Both the position numbers and the translations under genes were made by a program. From Polaromonas sp. (lineage in GTDB: Bacteria > Pseudomonadota > Gammaproteobacteria > Burkholderiales > Burkholderiaceae_C), in NCBI RefSeq assembly GCF_030680935.1, contig NZ_JAUXUP010000026.1, positions 62,001-126,000 on the forward strand: a stretch of DNA of 64,000 bases, given 5' to 3'. The notes under the pieces were generated by a model. The model worked only from the letters and a program-made list of their open reading frames with translations, ran no database searches and was not told the DNA's origin. Shown in pieces: positions 56,386-64,000 of the stretch (positions are counted from its first letter, which is position 1; the number at the start of each line of letters is the position of its first letter).

Positions 56386-56734
56386 CTACTCCATGACATA
56401 CGGCGGGTAGGGAATTCAAGCGCATGTGGGCAAGTGTGTTGCCGGTCGCAGGTTCGATTCGACCCCCTTGCGGCGCGCCACGCGCCGGGAATATGTGTGA
56501 TCGCTCGGATTGAAAGAATCCGATCGACTTCTTTGTGGCGAGCAAATCGACCACCGCAATGACTCCAATGGGCCTGAAGGCGCCACACCCCAGAAATTCG
56601 CAGAGAGCGTCAGAGTTGTCAAGCGACCTGACGGGAAGCAGTCATCTGCATGGTTCCGCTTCTGGCCCGAAAGCAGCAATCGACGACAAAGCAGCCATTG
56701 CCTCGCCCCGAGGGCGTGCACGAACCAGATCTGG
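56386..56734. other. Gene-free spacer with a tRNA-like fragment
   Basis: 349 bp between two converging genes. I see no convincing reading frame. Near 56438-56480 the plus strand carries GGTCGCAGGTTCGATTCGAC and ends CGGCGCGCCA, resembling the T arm and 3' end of a tRNA. GGTCG and CGACC can pair around an 11-nt loop rather than the normal 7. No D or anticodon arm precedes it, so at most it is a relic. Confidence 0.3.
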
Positions 56735-57415
56735 TCACAGGGCGCTGCTGACTCGATTGGACTTTGGCTTCCAACTCGCCGCACCCAGCAATACGATCCT
56801 GAGTTGCTGCACGAAAGTCTCGGTCATCTCGGCCTCCAGCAGGGGTTGATCGGCCTGTAGATCGAGCATCTCCGGCGCGGCGGCCAACATGGTGGTGACG
56901 ACCAGTCCGCAAATCATTTGCAGATCGCCCGTGGACAGACCTGAGTAGTCGCCCATGCGGCGAAAATCCTGCACCATCTCGCTCGTGAAGTGGCTGACTT
57001 CGTTACGGATGGCCGCCCGCAGCGTCCGGCTGCCGCCCGACCGCTCGCTCGAGATGAAGAGAAACAGCCGGCGATTCTGCTTCACGTACGCCTGGTAGGC
57101 CTGCACTGAGCGCCTGAGCAAGTCCACGTCCTGCTCTCCCTCCACTTGGCGGGCCTCGCGCAGCAGGCGCCGCAACGTCAGCCCCACCTCGGCGACCAGA
57201 GCCAGGCCCAATTCGTCAGTGTTATTGAAGTGGCGATAAAACGAATTGGGGACCACTCCGGCCTCCCGCGCGATCTCGCGGATGCCCAGGCTGGTGAAGC
57301 TGCGGCCTTCGCCGATCAGTTTCAACGCCGCGCGCACGAGGCTGCCTCGCGTCAAGTCCTTGCGCTCGGTGCGAGACAGGTTCTCCCTGCTCATCGGGTT
57401 TGGTGTGCCTGCCAT
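56735..57415 (-). CDS. FabR-like TetR family repressor of unsaturated fatty acid synthesis
   Basis: 226 residues. The TetR HTH is GSLVRAALKLIGEGRSFTSL followed by GIREIAREAGVVPNSFYRHF, and then NNTDELGLALVAEVGLTLRR, very like E. coli FabR. FabR/DesT proteins bind acyl-CoA and repress desaturase genes. An operator copy sits 7 bp upstream of its ATG, so it probably represses itself. Divergent from the reductase-desaturase genes. Confidence 0.88.
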   Translation of the reverse strand: MAGTPNPMSRENLSRTERKDLTRGSLVRAALKLIGEGRSFTSLGIREIAREAGVVPNSFYRHFNNTDELGLALVAEVGLTLRRLLREARQVEGEQDVDLLRRSVQAYQAYVKQNRRLFLFISSERSGGSRTLRAAIRNEVSHFTSEMVQDFRRMGDYSGLSTGDLQMICGLVVTTMLAAAPEMLDLQADQPLLEAEMTETFVQQLRIVLLGAASWKPKSNRVSSAL

Positions 57416-57421
57416 GTTTGT

Positions 57422-57437
57422 GTGGACAAATGTACCT
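57422..57437. promoter_or_regulatory. Candidate operator before the FabR-like gene
   Basis: GTGGACAAATGTACCT is an imperfect copy of the palindrome at 57519-57534 (12 of 16 positions agree). It lies 7 bp from the regulator's ATG, a position suited to autorepression. Confidence 0.5.
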
Positions 57438-57518
57438 CATTTCTTGTTGTAGATCAGCTGATTTCTACTGGTGAAGTTGGTCAATCACTCTAATATTTCT
57501 CGCCACTATCGACAATTG

Positions 57519-57534
57519 GTGTACAACTGTACAC
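57519..57534. promoter_or_regulatory. Palindromic operator before the reductase gene
   Basis: GTGTACA AC TGTACAC is a perfect 7+2+7 inverted repeat 10 bp before the ATG of the reductase gene. It resembles FabR/DesT-type operators (TACA...TGTA cores). Binding of the FabR-like protein here would block the reductase-desaturase operon. Confidence 0.75.
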
Positions 57535-57543
57535 AATAGCGGC

Positions 57544-58671
57544 ATGATGCAAAAGAAACCTGCTCCAGAACCCGGTTTGGCCCGCAAGGCGCTGAATGCA
57601 GTGACCCGGTTGACCGACAGCTTTTCATACCCCCTGAGCCTTTCGCACTATGTCGAGCTGGTCAATCCTCTCTGGGCCACCCACGCGATGCAGGCGCGGG
57701 TCGAGAAGGTTTGGGACGAAACGAAGAACGCACGCACCCTCACGCTGAAGCCGGGTCTGAACTGGCGGGGTTTTCGGGCCGGCCAGCATGTTCGCGTCGG
57801 AATTCCGGTCGATGGGAAGCACTTCACCCGCACGTACACGATCTCATCGCCGCCGGAGCGAGAGGATGGCCGCTTCACAATCACCGTCAAGGCGATCGAG
57901 GGCGGCACCATTTCCCACCACCTGGTGCGCAGCATCCGGGTGGGCGACTACCTGCCCATCGGTTTGCCGCAAGGCGACTTCCACCTGCCGGATGCGCAAC
58001 CCGTGTCGCCGCTGTTTATCACGGCGGGCAGCGGCGCGACGCCCGCAATGAGCATGGTGCGCAGCATGATCGCGCAAGAGCGTCTGGTGGACACCGTGCA
58101 CATTCACTACGCGCCCCACGAGTTCGACGTGATCTTCGGCAAGGACTTCCATCAGTTGGCGCAGGAGCACACGCGTTATGTCTACCACCCGGTCTATACC
58201 CACCCGTTTGGCAAATCCATCCCATCCGAGGGACATTTCAGCGCCGGGCAGTTGGATCGACTCTGCCCGGACTGGCGGGACCGCGAGGTCTACGCGTGCG
58301 GCCCACAGTCGTTGCTGGTGGCGCTGGAACTTCATTTCGGGAACGCCGGCAGGGCTCGGCATCTGCACATCGAGCGCTTCCGAGCCGCGTTCGCCGAAAT
58401 TCCCGCGCAAGCCACCGGCGGCCGCGTGTGGTTCGCCAAGGCCGGCGTGCAGGCGGATGCCGATGCAACTACCAACTTGCTGCGGGTGGCCGAGCAAGCG
58501 GGCATGAACCCGCCCCATGGTTGCCGCATGGGAATTTGCCACGCCTGCGATACGCGGCTTGTCTCCGGCTGCGTCCGCGATCTGCGAACCGGCAAAGTCC
58601 ACAGCGAAGCAGGCAGCGTGATCCAGCCCTGTGTCTGCGCGACCGCGGGCGACTGCGAACTCGACCTTTGA
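57544..58671 (+). CDS. Ferredoxin reductase with C-terminal 2Fe-2S domain (desaturase electron donor)
   Basis: 375 residues. FAD-binding motif HFTRTYTISSPPEREDG, NAD-binding ITAGSGATPAMSMVRSMIA, then a plant-type ferredoxin domain with CRMGICHACDTRLVSGC and a fourth Cys in IQPCVC. This matches the DesC-type partner of fatty acid desaturases. It is 21 bp upstream of the desaturase gene and behind a FabR-type operator, so it should pass electrons from NAD(P)H to the desaturase. Confidence 0.92.
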   Translation: MMQKKPAPEPGLARKALNAVTRLTDSFSYPLSLSHYVELVNPLWATHAMQARVEKVWDETKNARTLTLKPGLNWRGFRAGQHVRVGIPVDGKHFTRTYTISSPPEREDGRFTITVKAIEGGTISHHLVRSIRVGDYLPIGLPQGDFHLPDAQPVSPLFITAGSGATPAMSMVRSMIAQERLVDTVHIHYAPHEFDVIFGKDFHQLAQEHTRYVYHPVYTHPFGKSIPSEGHFSAGQLDRLCPDWRDREVYACGPQSLLVALELHFGNAGRARHLHIERFRAAFAEIPAQATGGRVWFAKAGVQADADATTNLLRVAEQAGMNPPHGCRMGICHACDTRLVSGCVRDLRTGKVHSEAGSVIQPCVCATAGDCELDL

Positions 58672-58692
58672 CCGAAACCCCTGAGAGCCCCC

Positions 58693-59871
58693 ATGAACTC
58701 CACCGCCCTCCCCGTGAACCTGACCGACGCCCAGATCGAGGAGTTCGGCCGCGAGCTCGACACGATGCGCGAAGAAGTGATCGACTCCCGTGGCGAAACC
58801 GACAGGCAGTACATCGTCACGCTGATCCGGATCCAGCGCAGCATGGCGTTGGCCGGGCGCATCCTCATCCTGGCAAGCATCCTTCTGCTGCCGGCTTGGG
58901 AGCACGCTCTCGCTTCGACGACGGGCTTCTGGCTGCTGATCGCCCTGGGCACCCTGAGCTTGGCGCTGGCCAAGATCATCGAGAACATGGAGATCGGCCA
59001 CAACGTGCTTCATGCGCAGTGGGACTGGATGAACGATCCCACCATCCAGTCGGGGACCTGGGAATGGGACCACGTCTGCCCTTCGGATCAGTGGATGCAC
59101 TCCCACAACATCCGGCACCACACGTGGACCAATGTGTTGGGCAAGGATCCGGACATCGGCTATGGCTTGCTGCGCATGTCCGCTGCGCAGCGCTGGAAAC
59201 CCTTCCACCTGGGTCAGCCGATTTACGCACTGCTGCTCGCGCTGCTGTTCGAATGGGGCGTCGCCGTCCAGGAACTGGAGCTGGGCAAGTTCTTCACGCG
59301 GAAGAAGCACCTGGAAACCGTCGGCCCGCAGCTGCGTCGCACCGGCAGGAAGATTGCGGCCCAGGTGACCAAGGACTACATCGCCTGGCCGCTGCTGGGC
59401 GTCGCCCTGGCGATTCCGTTTGCACTCGCCGGCGTCGGCCCGTCCCTGCTGACGGTCTTCCTCGCCGTCTTCAGTGCCGGCGCCGTGGCCTGCCTGCTTC
59501 GCAGCCTGTGGACTTACATCATCATCTTCTGCGGCCACTTTCCGGAAGACGTGCATGTGTTCACCAAGGCGCAGGTGGAGAACGAAACCCGCGCACGCTG
59601 GTACGTGCGCCAGATGCTCGGCTCCTGCAACATCGGCGGCGGCCGGCTTTTCCATGTCCTGTCGGGCAACCTGTCGCATCAGATCGAACACCACCTGTTC
59701 CCGGATCTGCCCAGCAACCGGTACCCAGGTCTGGCCGTGCGCGTGCGCGCGCTGGCATCGCGCTACGGCATTCCGTACAACACCGGGTCGTTGACGCGGC
59801 AGTTCGGGACGACGGTGATGAAAATCCTGCGGTTGTCGCTGCCAGGAGGTGGCGCGGTTGCCGCGGCTTGA
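58693..59871 (+). CDS. Membrane fatty acid desaturase
   Basis: 392 residues. The three histidine boxes of the di-iron site are present: HNVLH (103-107), HNIRHH (138-143) and HQIEHH near residue 332. Several hydrophobic helices lie between them. It introduces double bonds into acyl chains of membrane lipids or acyl-CoA, with the upstream reductase as donor. Position of the double bond is not readable from the sequence. Confidence 0.93.
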   Translation: MNSTALPVNLTDAQIEEFGRELDTMREEVIDSRGETDRQYIVTLIRIQRSMALAGRILILASILLLPAWEHALASTTGFWLLIALGTLSLALAKIIENMEIGHNVLHAQWDWMNDPTIQSGTWEWDHVCPSDQWMHSHNIRHHTWTNVLGKDPDIGYGLLRMSAAQRWKPFHLGQPIYALLLALLFEWGVAVQELELGKFFTRKKHLETVGPQLRRTGRKIAAQVTKDYIAWPLLGVALAIPFALAGVGPSLLTVFLAVFSAGAVACLLRSLWTYIIIFCGHFPEDVHVFTKAQVENETRARWYVRQMLGSCNIGGGRLFHVLSGNLSHQIEHHLFPDLPSNRYPGLAVRVRALASRYGIPYNTGSLTRQFGTTVMKILRLSLPGGGAVAAA

Positions 59872-60192
59872 GGTCAGGCGCCTCTGCCATACCGATTCGG
59901 CCGCAAGAGTTTAGGCGCCGCAGCCGCCTGGATGGGCCTTGCTTGTTATGTCCGCTACTGGCCCAAACCCAGCCATTCGCCAGATTTCTGTGAATACCCG
60001 CTCCCACTCCCTTGCAGTCGTTCAGAGCAAAGAATCGAAAGCCCGCCTGAGAGAAAAAGAAGCTACCAGCTAACCAGCGACAATATTTACTTGTTGATAG
60101 TCAGCGCCATTTTCACGAACGAATTACTATCAATTCAATAGCTGCCAGCGCACATGCCCAAAGGGCCAGAGCCCGATTTGGCGCATAAACTT
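59872..60192. other. Gene-free spacer
   Basis: 321 bp between the desaturase and arsH ends, both pointing inward. It contains a family B repeat at 60122-60181. The remainder is AT-richer near 60060-60120 and has no frame I can support. Confidence 0.6.
60122..60181. repeat. Dispersed family B repeat
   Basis: The plus strand reads ATTACTATCAATTCAATAGC, TGCCAGCGCACATGCCC, then AAAGGGCCAGAGCCCGATTT. It is among the most complete copies. Confidence 0.7.
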
Positions 60193-60930
60193 TCACAAGC
60201 CCCGCTGATTCACCCGCTTTGACAGCGCCTCAGCACTCTCCCTGCGCTCGCTGTACCTGTCCACCAGATACGGCGACACATCACGCGTCAGCAGTGTGAA
60301 CTTGACCAGCTCTTCCATCACATCGACCACCCGGTCGTAAAACGCCGAGGGTTTCATGCGCCCTGCTTCGTCAAACTCCAGAAACGCCTTGGCCACCGAT
60401 GACTGGTTCGGGATCGTCAACATGCGCATCCAGCGGCCCAGCACGCGCAGCTGATTCACGGCGTTGAACGATTGCGAGCCGCCGCTGACCTGCATGACGG
60501 CCAGTGTTTTGCCCTGGGTGGGGCGCACCGCGCCGTCGGCCAGCGGGATCCAGTCGATCTGCGACTTCATGATGCCGGTCATGGCGCCGTGGCGCTCGGG
60601 CGATGTCCAGACCATGCCTTCGGCCCACTGCGCCAGTTGCCGCAGCTCTTGCACCTTGGGGTGGCTGTCGGGTGCATCGTCGGGCAACGGCAGGCCGCGC
60701 GGGTCGAACGTTTTTGTTTCCGCGCCCATGGCCTGCAACAGGCGCGCGGCTTCTTCGCTGAGCAGGCGGCTGTAAGAGCGCTCGCGCACCGAGCCGTAGA
60801 GCAGCAAAATGCGCGGTGCATGGGCCGAGGGGCGAAAGGCCTGCAGCGCGCTGGCTGTCGGCGGCGCAAACAGCGCGGCGTCGAGGTTGGGAAGATCGTC
60901 AAGCGCTTGCAACACGTTCACCCTTCTCAT
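60193..60930 (-). CDS. arsH: Arsenical resistance protein ArsH
   Basis: 245 residues from ATG 60930. NADPH-dependent FMN reductase family, with the phosphate loop [20 protein letters not shown], and ArsH blocks [20 protein letters not shown] and [20 protein letters not shown]. ArsH proteins oxidise trivalent organoarsenicals. The start lies inside the end of arsC (32-nt overlap); a slightly later GTG is possible. Second gene of the minus-strand arm of the ars cluster. Confidence 0.93.
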   Translation of the reverse strand: MRRVNVLQALDDLPNLDAALFAPPTASALQAFRPSAHAPRILLLYGSVRERSYSRLLSEEAARLLQAMGAETKTFDPRGLPLPDDAPDSHPKVQELRQLAQWAEGMVWTSPERHGAMTGIMKSQIDWIPLADGAVRPTQGKTLAVMQVSGGSQSFNAVNQLRVLGRWMRMLTIPNQSSVAKAFLEFDEAGRMKPSAFYDRVVDVMEELVKFTLLTRDVSPYLVDRYSERRESAEALSKRVNQRGL

Positions 60931-61330
60931 CAATCACCAGTTCGCCATCTTCCTTGGTGAAAGCGCCCTGCTGCGGCGCAGGCAGGATGTCCAGCACCGC
61001 TTCAGACGGCCGGCACAGGCGTGTGCCCAGCAGCGTCACCACGATGGGGCGATTGATCAGGATGGGGTGGGCCAGCATGGCATCCAGCAATTGCCCGTCG
61101 CTCAGCGCCGGGTCGTCCAGCTTCAGTTCCGCATACGGCGTGCCCTTTTGCCGCATCACATCGCGCACCGGCAGGCGCATGGCGGCGATCAGTCGTACCA
61201 GCGTCTCGCGGCGGGGTGGTGTTTTTATGTACTCAATCACTTCAGGCTCAGCGCCGCTGTTGCGTATCAGCGCCAGGGTGTTGCGCGAGGTAGCGCACTG
61301 CGGGTTGTGATAAATCGTGATGTCGGCCAT
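60899..61330 (-). CDS. arsC: Arsenate reductase, glutaredoxin-dependent type
   Basis: 143 residues. ArsC of the Spx/ArsC fold with catalytic Cys12 in [20 protein letters not shown], and the arginine-rich anion site [20 protein letters not shown]. It reduces arsenate to arsenite with glutathione and glutaredoxin. Divergent from arsR, sharing a short operator region. Longer readings would run through arsR on the other strand. Confidence 0.94.
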   Translation of the reverse strand: MADITIYHNPQCATSRNTLALIRNSGAEPEVIEYIKTPPRRETLVRLIAAMRLPVRDVMRQKGTPYAELKLDDPALSDGQLLDAMLAHPILINRPIVVTLLGTRLCRPSEAVLDILPAPQQGAFTKEDGELVIDEKGERVASA

Positions 61331-61358
61331 CGGTTTTTCCTGTCTGCAATTGCTTCGT

Positions 61359-61382
61359 TTCAATAATTCAATTATATTTGAA
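61359..61382. promoter_or_regulatory. Candidate ArsR operator
   Basis: TTCAA at 61359-61363, TTCAA at 61367-61371 and TTGAA at 61378-61382. The last two form an inverted repeat with a TTATAT centre, 2 bp from the arsR ATG and between arsR and arsC. AT-rich in contrast to its surroundings; suitable for controlling both arms. Confidence 0.6.
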
Positions 61383-61384
61383 CT

Positions 61385-61714
61385 ATGGAAACTACTCTTC
61401 TGCCACTGATCGATGAAGCCGTTGCCGTCAAGGCATTGGCCGCCCTCGCGCAGGCTCAGCGCCTGCGCACCTTCCGCGCGCTGGTGGTGGCCGGGCCCGA
61501 TGGCCTGACGCCGGGCACCATTGCCGAACAGCTGGAAGTGGCGCCCAGCGCCTTGTCGTTTCATCTGAAAGAGCTGGCGCATTCTGGCCTGGTCAGCAGC
61601 GAGCCGCGTGGCCGCAACCTGATTTACCGCGCCAATTTTGCGCAGATGACCGCCCTGCTGGGCTACCTGACCGAACATTGCTGCCAGGGCGAAAGCTGCG
61701 GTGTGAAATGTTGA
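61385..61714 (+). CDS. arsR: Arsenite-responsive repressor ArsR
   Basis: 109 residues, winged helix: LTPGTIAEQLEVAPSALSFH and LKELAHSGLVSSEPRGRNLI. It lacks the ELCVCDL metal motif of plasmid R773 ArsR; instead, cysteines 99, 100, 105 and 109 sit at the C-terminus, like the Acidithiobacillus-type ArsR where three C-terminal cysteines bind arsenite. Its stop overlaps the next gene by 7 nt. Confidence 0.93.
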   Translation: METTLLPLIDEAVAVKALAALAQAQRLRTFRALVVAGPDGLTPGTIAEQLEVAPSALSFHLKELAHSGLVSSEPRGRNLIYRANFAQMTALLGYLTEHCCQGESCGVKC

Positions 61715-63120
61715 GCCAGCCGCCGACCATGACCCTTGCTGACAAACTGAACCTGGGCTGCCTGTGCCGCACCCTGAGCCCGGAGCGGCTGCGCCAGCAG
61801 CTTGAGACGGACGCCACCCTCAAAGGCATGGCCGCCTCTCTGGCGGCCAGCCACCCGCATCTGTTTTCTGAAAGCGCGGTGTTTCTGGACCCGGCCATCA
61901 ACACCACACTGGCCCAGGCGATTGCGGCGATAGAGCGCGCGATCGCCCTGCCCGCCTACCAGCAGCACGCGTTATCTGCCGCGCCGGACATTGCCAGGCT
62001 TGATTTTGGCCCTGCCAGTGTCTTCATGGGTTATGACTTTCACCTGGGTGAAGACGGCCCGCGCCTGATTGAGATCAACACCAACGCTGGTGGCGCATTG
62101 CTGAACGCCGCACTGGCGCGCGCGCACCGCGACTGCTGCGCGCCCATGCAGGGGCTGATGGATGCCAACAGCGATCTGACGGGGCTGGACGACACCTTTG
62201 TAGCGATGTTTCGCAGCGAGTGGCAGGCCCAGCGCGGCACGGCACCGCTGCGCAGCGTGCTGATTGTGGACGACGCGCCCGACGACCAGTACCTGGCACC
62301 AGAGTTTGCGCTGGCGCGCCAGCTGTTTCTGGCGCACGGCATCAGCGCTGCGGTGGGTGATGCGCGCGATTTTGAGTGGAAAGACGGCGCCTTGTGGCAC
62401 CCGGCCCTGCCAGACCAGGCGGTGGATCTGGTCTACAACCGCCTGACCGACTTCAGCCTGTCTGAGCCCACGCACGCTGCCCTGCGCGCCGCCTATGTGG
62501 CAGGCGCGGCAGTGGTCACGCCGCACCCGCGCGCCCATGCGCTGTTTGCAGACAAGCGCAACCTGATCACGTTGGGTGACGATGCCCTTCTGGCCTCATG
62601 GGGCGTCTCTGCTGAAGACCGGCGCTTGCTGCAGGCGGTGGTGCCGCGCACCGAGCTGGTCAAGGCCGAAGATGCCGATGCGCTGTGGGCCAGGCGGCGG
62701 CAATTGTTCTTCAAACCGGTGGCAGGTTACGGCGGCAAGGCCGCGTACCGGGGCGAAAAACTCACCAAAACCGTCTGGGCGCACATCACGGCGGGCGGTT
62801 TTATTGCCCAGGCGCTGGTGCCACCCAGCGAAAGGCTGGTTGATGTGGATGGCGTGGCAACGCGCCTGAAGCTGGACATACGCGCCTACACCTACCGCGG
62901 CCAGGTGCAACTGCTGGCCGCACGCACCTACACCGGTCAGACCACCAACTTCCGCACAGCGGGGGGCGGCTTTTCGCCGGTGGTGGTGCTGCCCGTTGGT
63001 CCTGATAAGGCTCGTTTAACCGTTCGCCCTGAGCTTGTCGAAGGGTCGTCTCCATGCCAAGGGGCTTCGACAGGGCCTGTCCTGAGCCCGTCGAAGGGCT
63101 CAGCCCGAACGCAGTTGTAG
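61708..63120 (+). CDS. ATP-grasp-like protein of unknown function in the ars cluster
   Basis: 470 residues from ATG 61708, overlapping arsR; ATG 61729 is an alternative. The central and C-terminal parts resemble ATP-grasp enzymes: RLIEINTNAGGALLNAALAR, the glycine-rich loop LFFKPVAGYGGKAAYRGEK, and LKLDIRAYTYRGQVQLLAAR with TNFRTAGGGFSPV. ATP-grasp enzymes join carboxylates to amines or thiols. The last 35 or so codons (RPELVEG, PVLSPSKG) come from a dispersed DNA repeat, so the natural end has been replaced. Substrate unknown; a peptide or thiol product linked to arsenic is speculation. Confidence 0.7.
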   Translation: MLSQPPTMTLADKLNLGCLCRTLSPERLRQQLETDATLKGMAASLAASHPHLFSESAVFLDPAINTTLAQAIAAIERAIALPAYQQHALSAAPDIARLDFGPASVFMGYDFHLGEDGPRLIEINTNAGGALLNAALARAHRDCCAPMQGLMDANSDLTGLDDTFVAMFRSEWQAQRGTAPLRSVLIVDDAPDDQYLAPEFALARQLFLAHGISAAVGDARDFEWKDGALWHPALPDQAVDLVYNRLTDFSLSEPTHAALRAAYVAGAAVVTPHPRAHALFADKRNLITLGDDALLASWGVSAEDRRLLQAVVPRTELVKAEDADALWARRRQLFFKPVAGYGGKAAYRGEKLTKTVWAHITAGGFIAQALVPPSERLVDVDGVATRLKLDIRAYTYRGQVQLLAARTYTGQTTNFRTAGGGFSPVVVLPVGPDKARLTVRPELVEGSSPCQGASTGPVLSPSKGSARTQL

Positions 63121-63132
63121 CGCTTAAACGAA
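63012..63132. repeat. Dispersed repeat pair (family C) at the end of the ATP-grasp gene
   Basis: CGTTCGCCCTGAGCTTGTCG and AAGGG (63021-63045) is followed by an inverted set, CTTCGACAGGGCCTGTCCTG, AGCCCGTCGAAGGGCTCAGC and CCGAACG (63064-63111). This is the widespread CCTGAGC(TT/CC)GTCGAAGG type of proteobacterial repeat. The block is flanked by TCGTTTAA (63012-63019) and TTAAACGA (63124-63131), which are exact reverse complements and may be the element ends. Confidence 0.75.
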
Positions 63133-63191
63133 CAGCATTGCCCTTAGATCCGTTTCATCAAAACCTCAACCCATCGCCCCGGAGAACTTTC

Positions 63192-63695
63192 ATGGCCGAG
63201 CGCCCCCTCAACGTCCTGTTTTTGTGCACCCACAATTCCGCCCGGAGCATTCTGGCTGAAGCAGTGCTGAACCACATCGGCAAGGGCCGCTTCAAGGCTT
63301 ATTCGGCCGGCAGCAGCCCGCGCGACAACCAGCAACCCAATCCGCTGGGCCTGCAGGTTCTACAAAACGCGGGCATTTCCACCGAGGGTTTGCGCAGCAA
63401 AAGCTGGGACGAGTTTGCCGTTTCGGAGGCGCCGCACATGGATCTGGTGATCACGGTGTGCAACAACGCGGCCGGCGAAGTCTGCCCCTACTGGCCCGGC
63501 CAGCCCGCCACCGCGCACTGGGGTTATGCCGACCCGTCCGAGGGCGACGGCGATGAGGCGAACAAGCTCGAAGCCTTTCGCCAGACCCTGCACGCCATCC
63601 ACAGACGGCTCGAGTTGTTGATCAATTTGCCGGCCGACAAGCTGGCGCGTGCCATGGTGCAGCAGACCGCGCGCGAGCTGGCGGGACGACCCTGA
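63192..63695 (+). CDS. arsC: Arsenate reductase, thioredoxin-coupled (low-molecular-weight phosphatase) type
   Basis: 167 residues from ATG 63192 with GGAG upstream. The phosphatase loop CTHNSARS (Cys12 to Ser19) and the pair Cys90 and Cys98 (VCNNAAGEVCPYWPG) give the three-cysteine relay of pI258-type ArsC. FKAYSAGSSPRDNQQPNPLG is typical. It reduces arsenate with thioredoxin. It is not homologous to the ArsC at 60899-61330. Confidence 0.92.
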   Translation: MAERPLNVLFLCTHNSARSILAEAVLNHIGKGRFKAYSAGSSPRDNQQPNPLGLQVLQNAGISTEGLRSKSWDEFAVSEAPHMDLVITVCNNAAGEVCPYWPGQPATAHWGYADPSEGDGDEANKLEAFRQTLHAIHRRLELLINLPADKLARAMVQQTARELAGRP

Positions 63696-63735
63696 TTTTC
63701 TGTCGCTTCTTTTTCTATTTTTTCTTCCTGTTCCT

Positions 63736-64000
63736 ATGAAAAACATCATCTCCTGGGGGCTGTTGCCCGCTGCGGTACTGGTCAGTGTTGGCACTTTTCT
63801 TTATGCCCGGCACACTGGCGGCAACATGGAACTCGCCATCCTGCTGAGCAGCCTGGGCGCTCTCGGCCTCGCCATGCTGCTGGAGCGCACCATGCCGCAT
63901 CAAGCCGAATGGAACAGGCCACGCGGCGACCGCCTGACCGACTGGATCAGTTTCGGCCTGCTTGCCGGTGCGGTGCAGCCCTTGCTGAAATGGCTGTCGC
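63736..64000 (+). CDS. Sterol desaturase/fatty acid hydroxylase-like protein, N-terminal part
   Basis: 88 residues visible to the right edge, frame open. It starts at ATG 63736, MKNIISWGLLPAAVLVSVGT. Two hydrophobic helices are followed by LLERTMPHQAEWNRPRGDRL and TDWISFGLLAGAV, the pattern seen at the start of sterol desaturase family proteins. The histidine motifs that would confirm this lie outside the window. Confidence 0.6.
   Translation, partial: MKNIISWGLLPAAVLVSVGTFLYARHTGGNMELAILLSSLGALGLAMLLERTMPHQAEWNRPRGDRLTDWISFGLLAGAVQPLLKWLS

Noticed and set aside
57711-59993. A 760-codon open frame overlapping the reductase and desaturase genes
   Set aside because: It is a GC-rich shadow frame with arginine- and proline-rich low-complexity content; both genes beneath it have clear catalytic motifs.
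61331-61678. N-terminal extension of the glutaredoxin-type arsC antisense to arsR
   Set aside because: It would cross the operator and the arsR gene; the ATG at 61330 directly precedes the conserved active-site segment.

Overview
The window reads as a piece of a GC-rich betaproteobacterial chromosome, most likely Comamonadaceae (Polaromonas/Rhodoferax-like). The reasons are gene content and order (rnhA-methyltransferase-gloB-mltD, ffs-dnaX-ybaB-recR, trxA-rho-rpmE2), a Tat-type PhoX phosphatase, an OlsB-type ornithine lipid gene, and short dispersed repeats that I associate with comamonads from memory. Genus assignment is inference; no rRNA is present.

Layout. 1-3195: an RND efflux pump, with the permease running off the left edge. 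3405-8206: RNase HI, a methyltransferase, glyoxalase II, lytic transglycosylase MltD, a membrane protein with a dead Mrr-like nuclease fold, and a tiny DUF3096-type membrane protein. 8379-11352: a NMT1/SsuA-type ABC importer. 11473-15056: a MAPEG protein, recR, ybaB, dnaX and the 4.5S RNA gene. 15064-22804: a tightly overlapping signalling operon (membrane histidine kinase, single-domain regulator, regulator with a cyclase-like C-terminus, and a 1326-residue hybrid kinase ending in Hpt), preceded by a small unknown gene. 22879-30167: a flavoprotein and an AddAB-type helicase-nuclease pair. 30276-36175: trxA, rho, rpmE2, a large membrane protein, and a GNAT/nitrilase pair.

36209-53997 is a phosphate-starvation region: pstSCAB-phoU-phoB-phoR, a fasciclin lipoprotein, an orphan binding protein, ppx, sixA, ppk1, then phoX followed by olsB, a PlcP-like phosphoesterase and an Agt-like glycosyltransferase. 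I see PhoB-box sequences (7-mers at 11-bp spacing) before pstS, ppk1 and phoX (three repeats), and a weaker one facing the fasciclin gene. Together these genes would take up phosphate, scavenge it from organic esters, store and remobilise polyphosphate, and replace phospholipids by phosphorus-free lipids.

54287-59871 holds a LysR/hydrolase pair and a fatty-acid desaturase module (FabR-like repressor, ferredoxin reductase, desaturase) with two matching operators. 60193-64000 is an arsenic region: arsH, a glutaredoxin-type arsC, arsR, an ATP-grasp-like gene whose 3' end is made of a dispersed repeat, a thioredoxin-type arsenate reductase, and the start of a sterol-desaturase-like gene at the right edge. 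No arsenite efflux pump is visible.

The most notable non-genic signals are two in-phase A AAA AAG heptamers in dnaX, each followed quickly by a -1 frame stop (a probable route to the gamma subunit), the Pho boxes, a hairpin attenuator between pstS and pstC, and three families of dispersed repeats, one of which sits inside dnaX, addA and addB.
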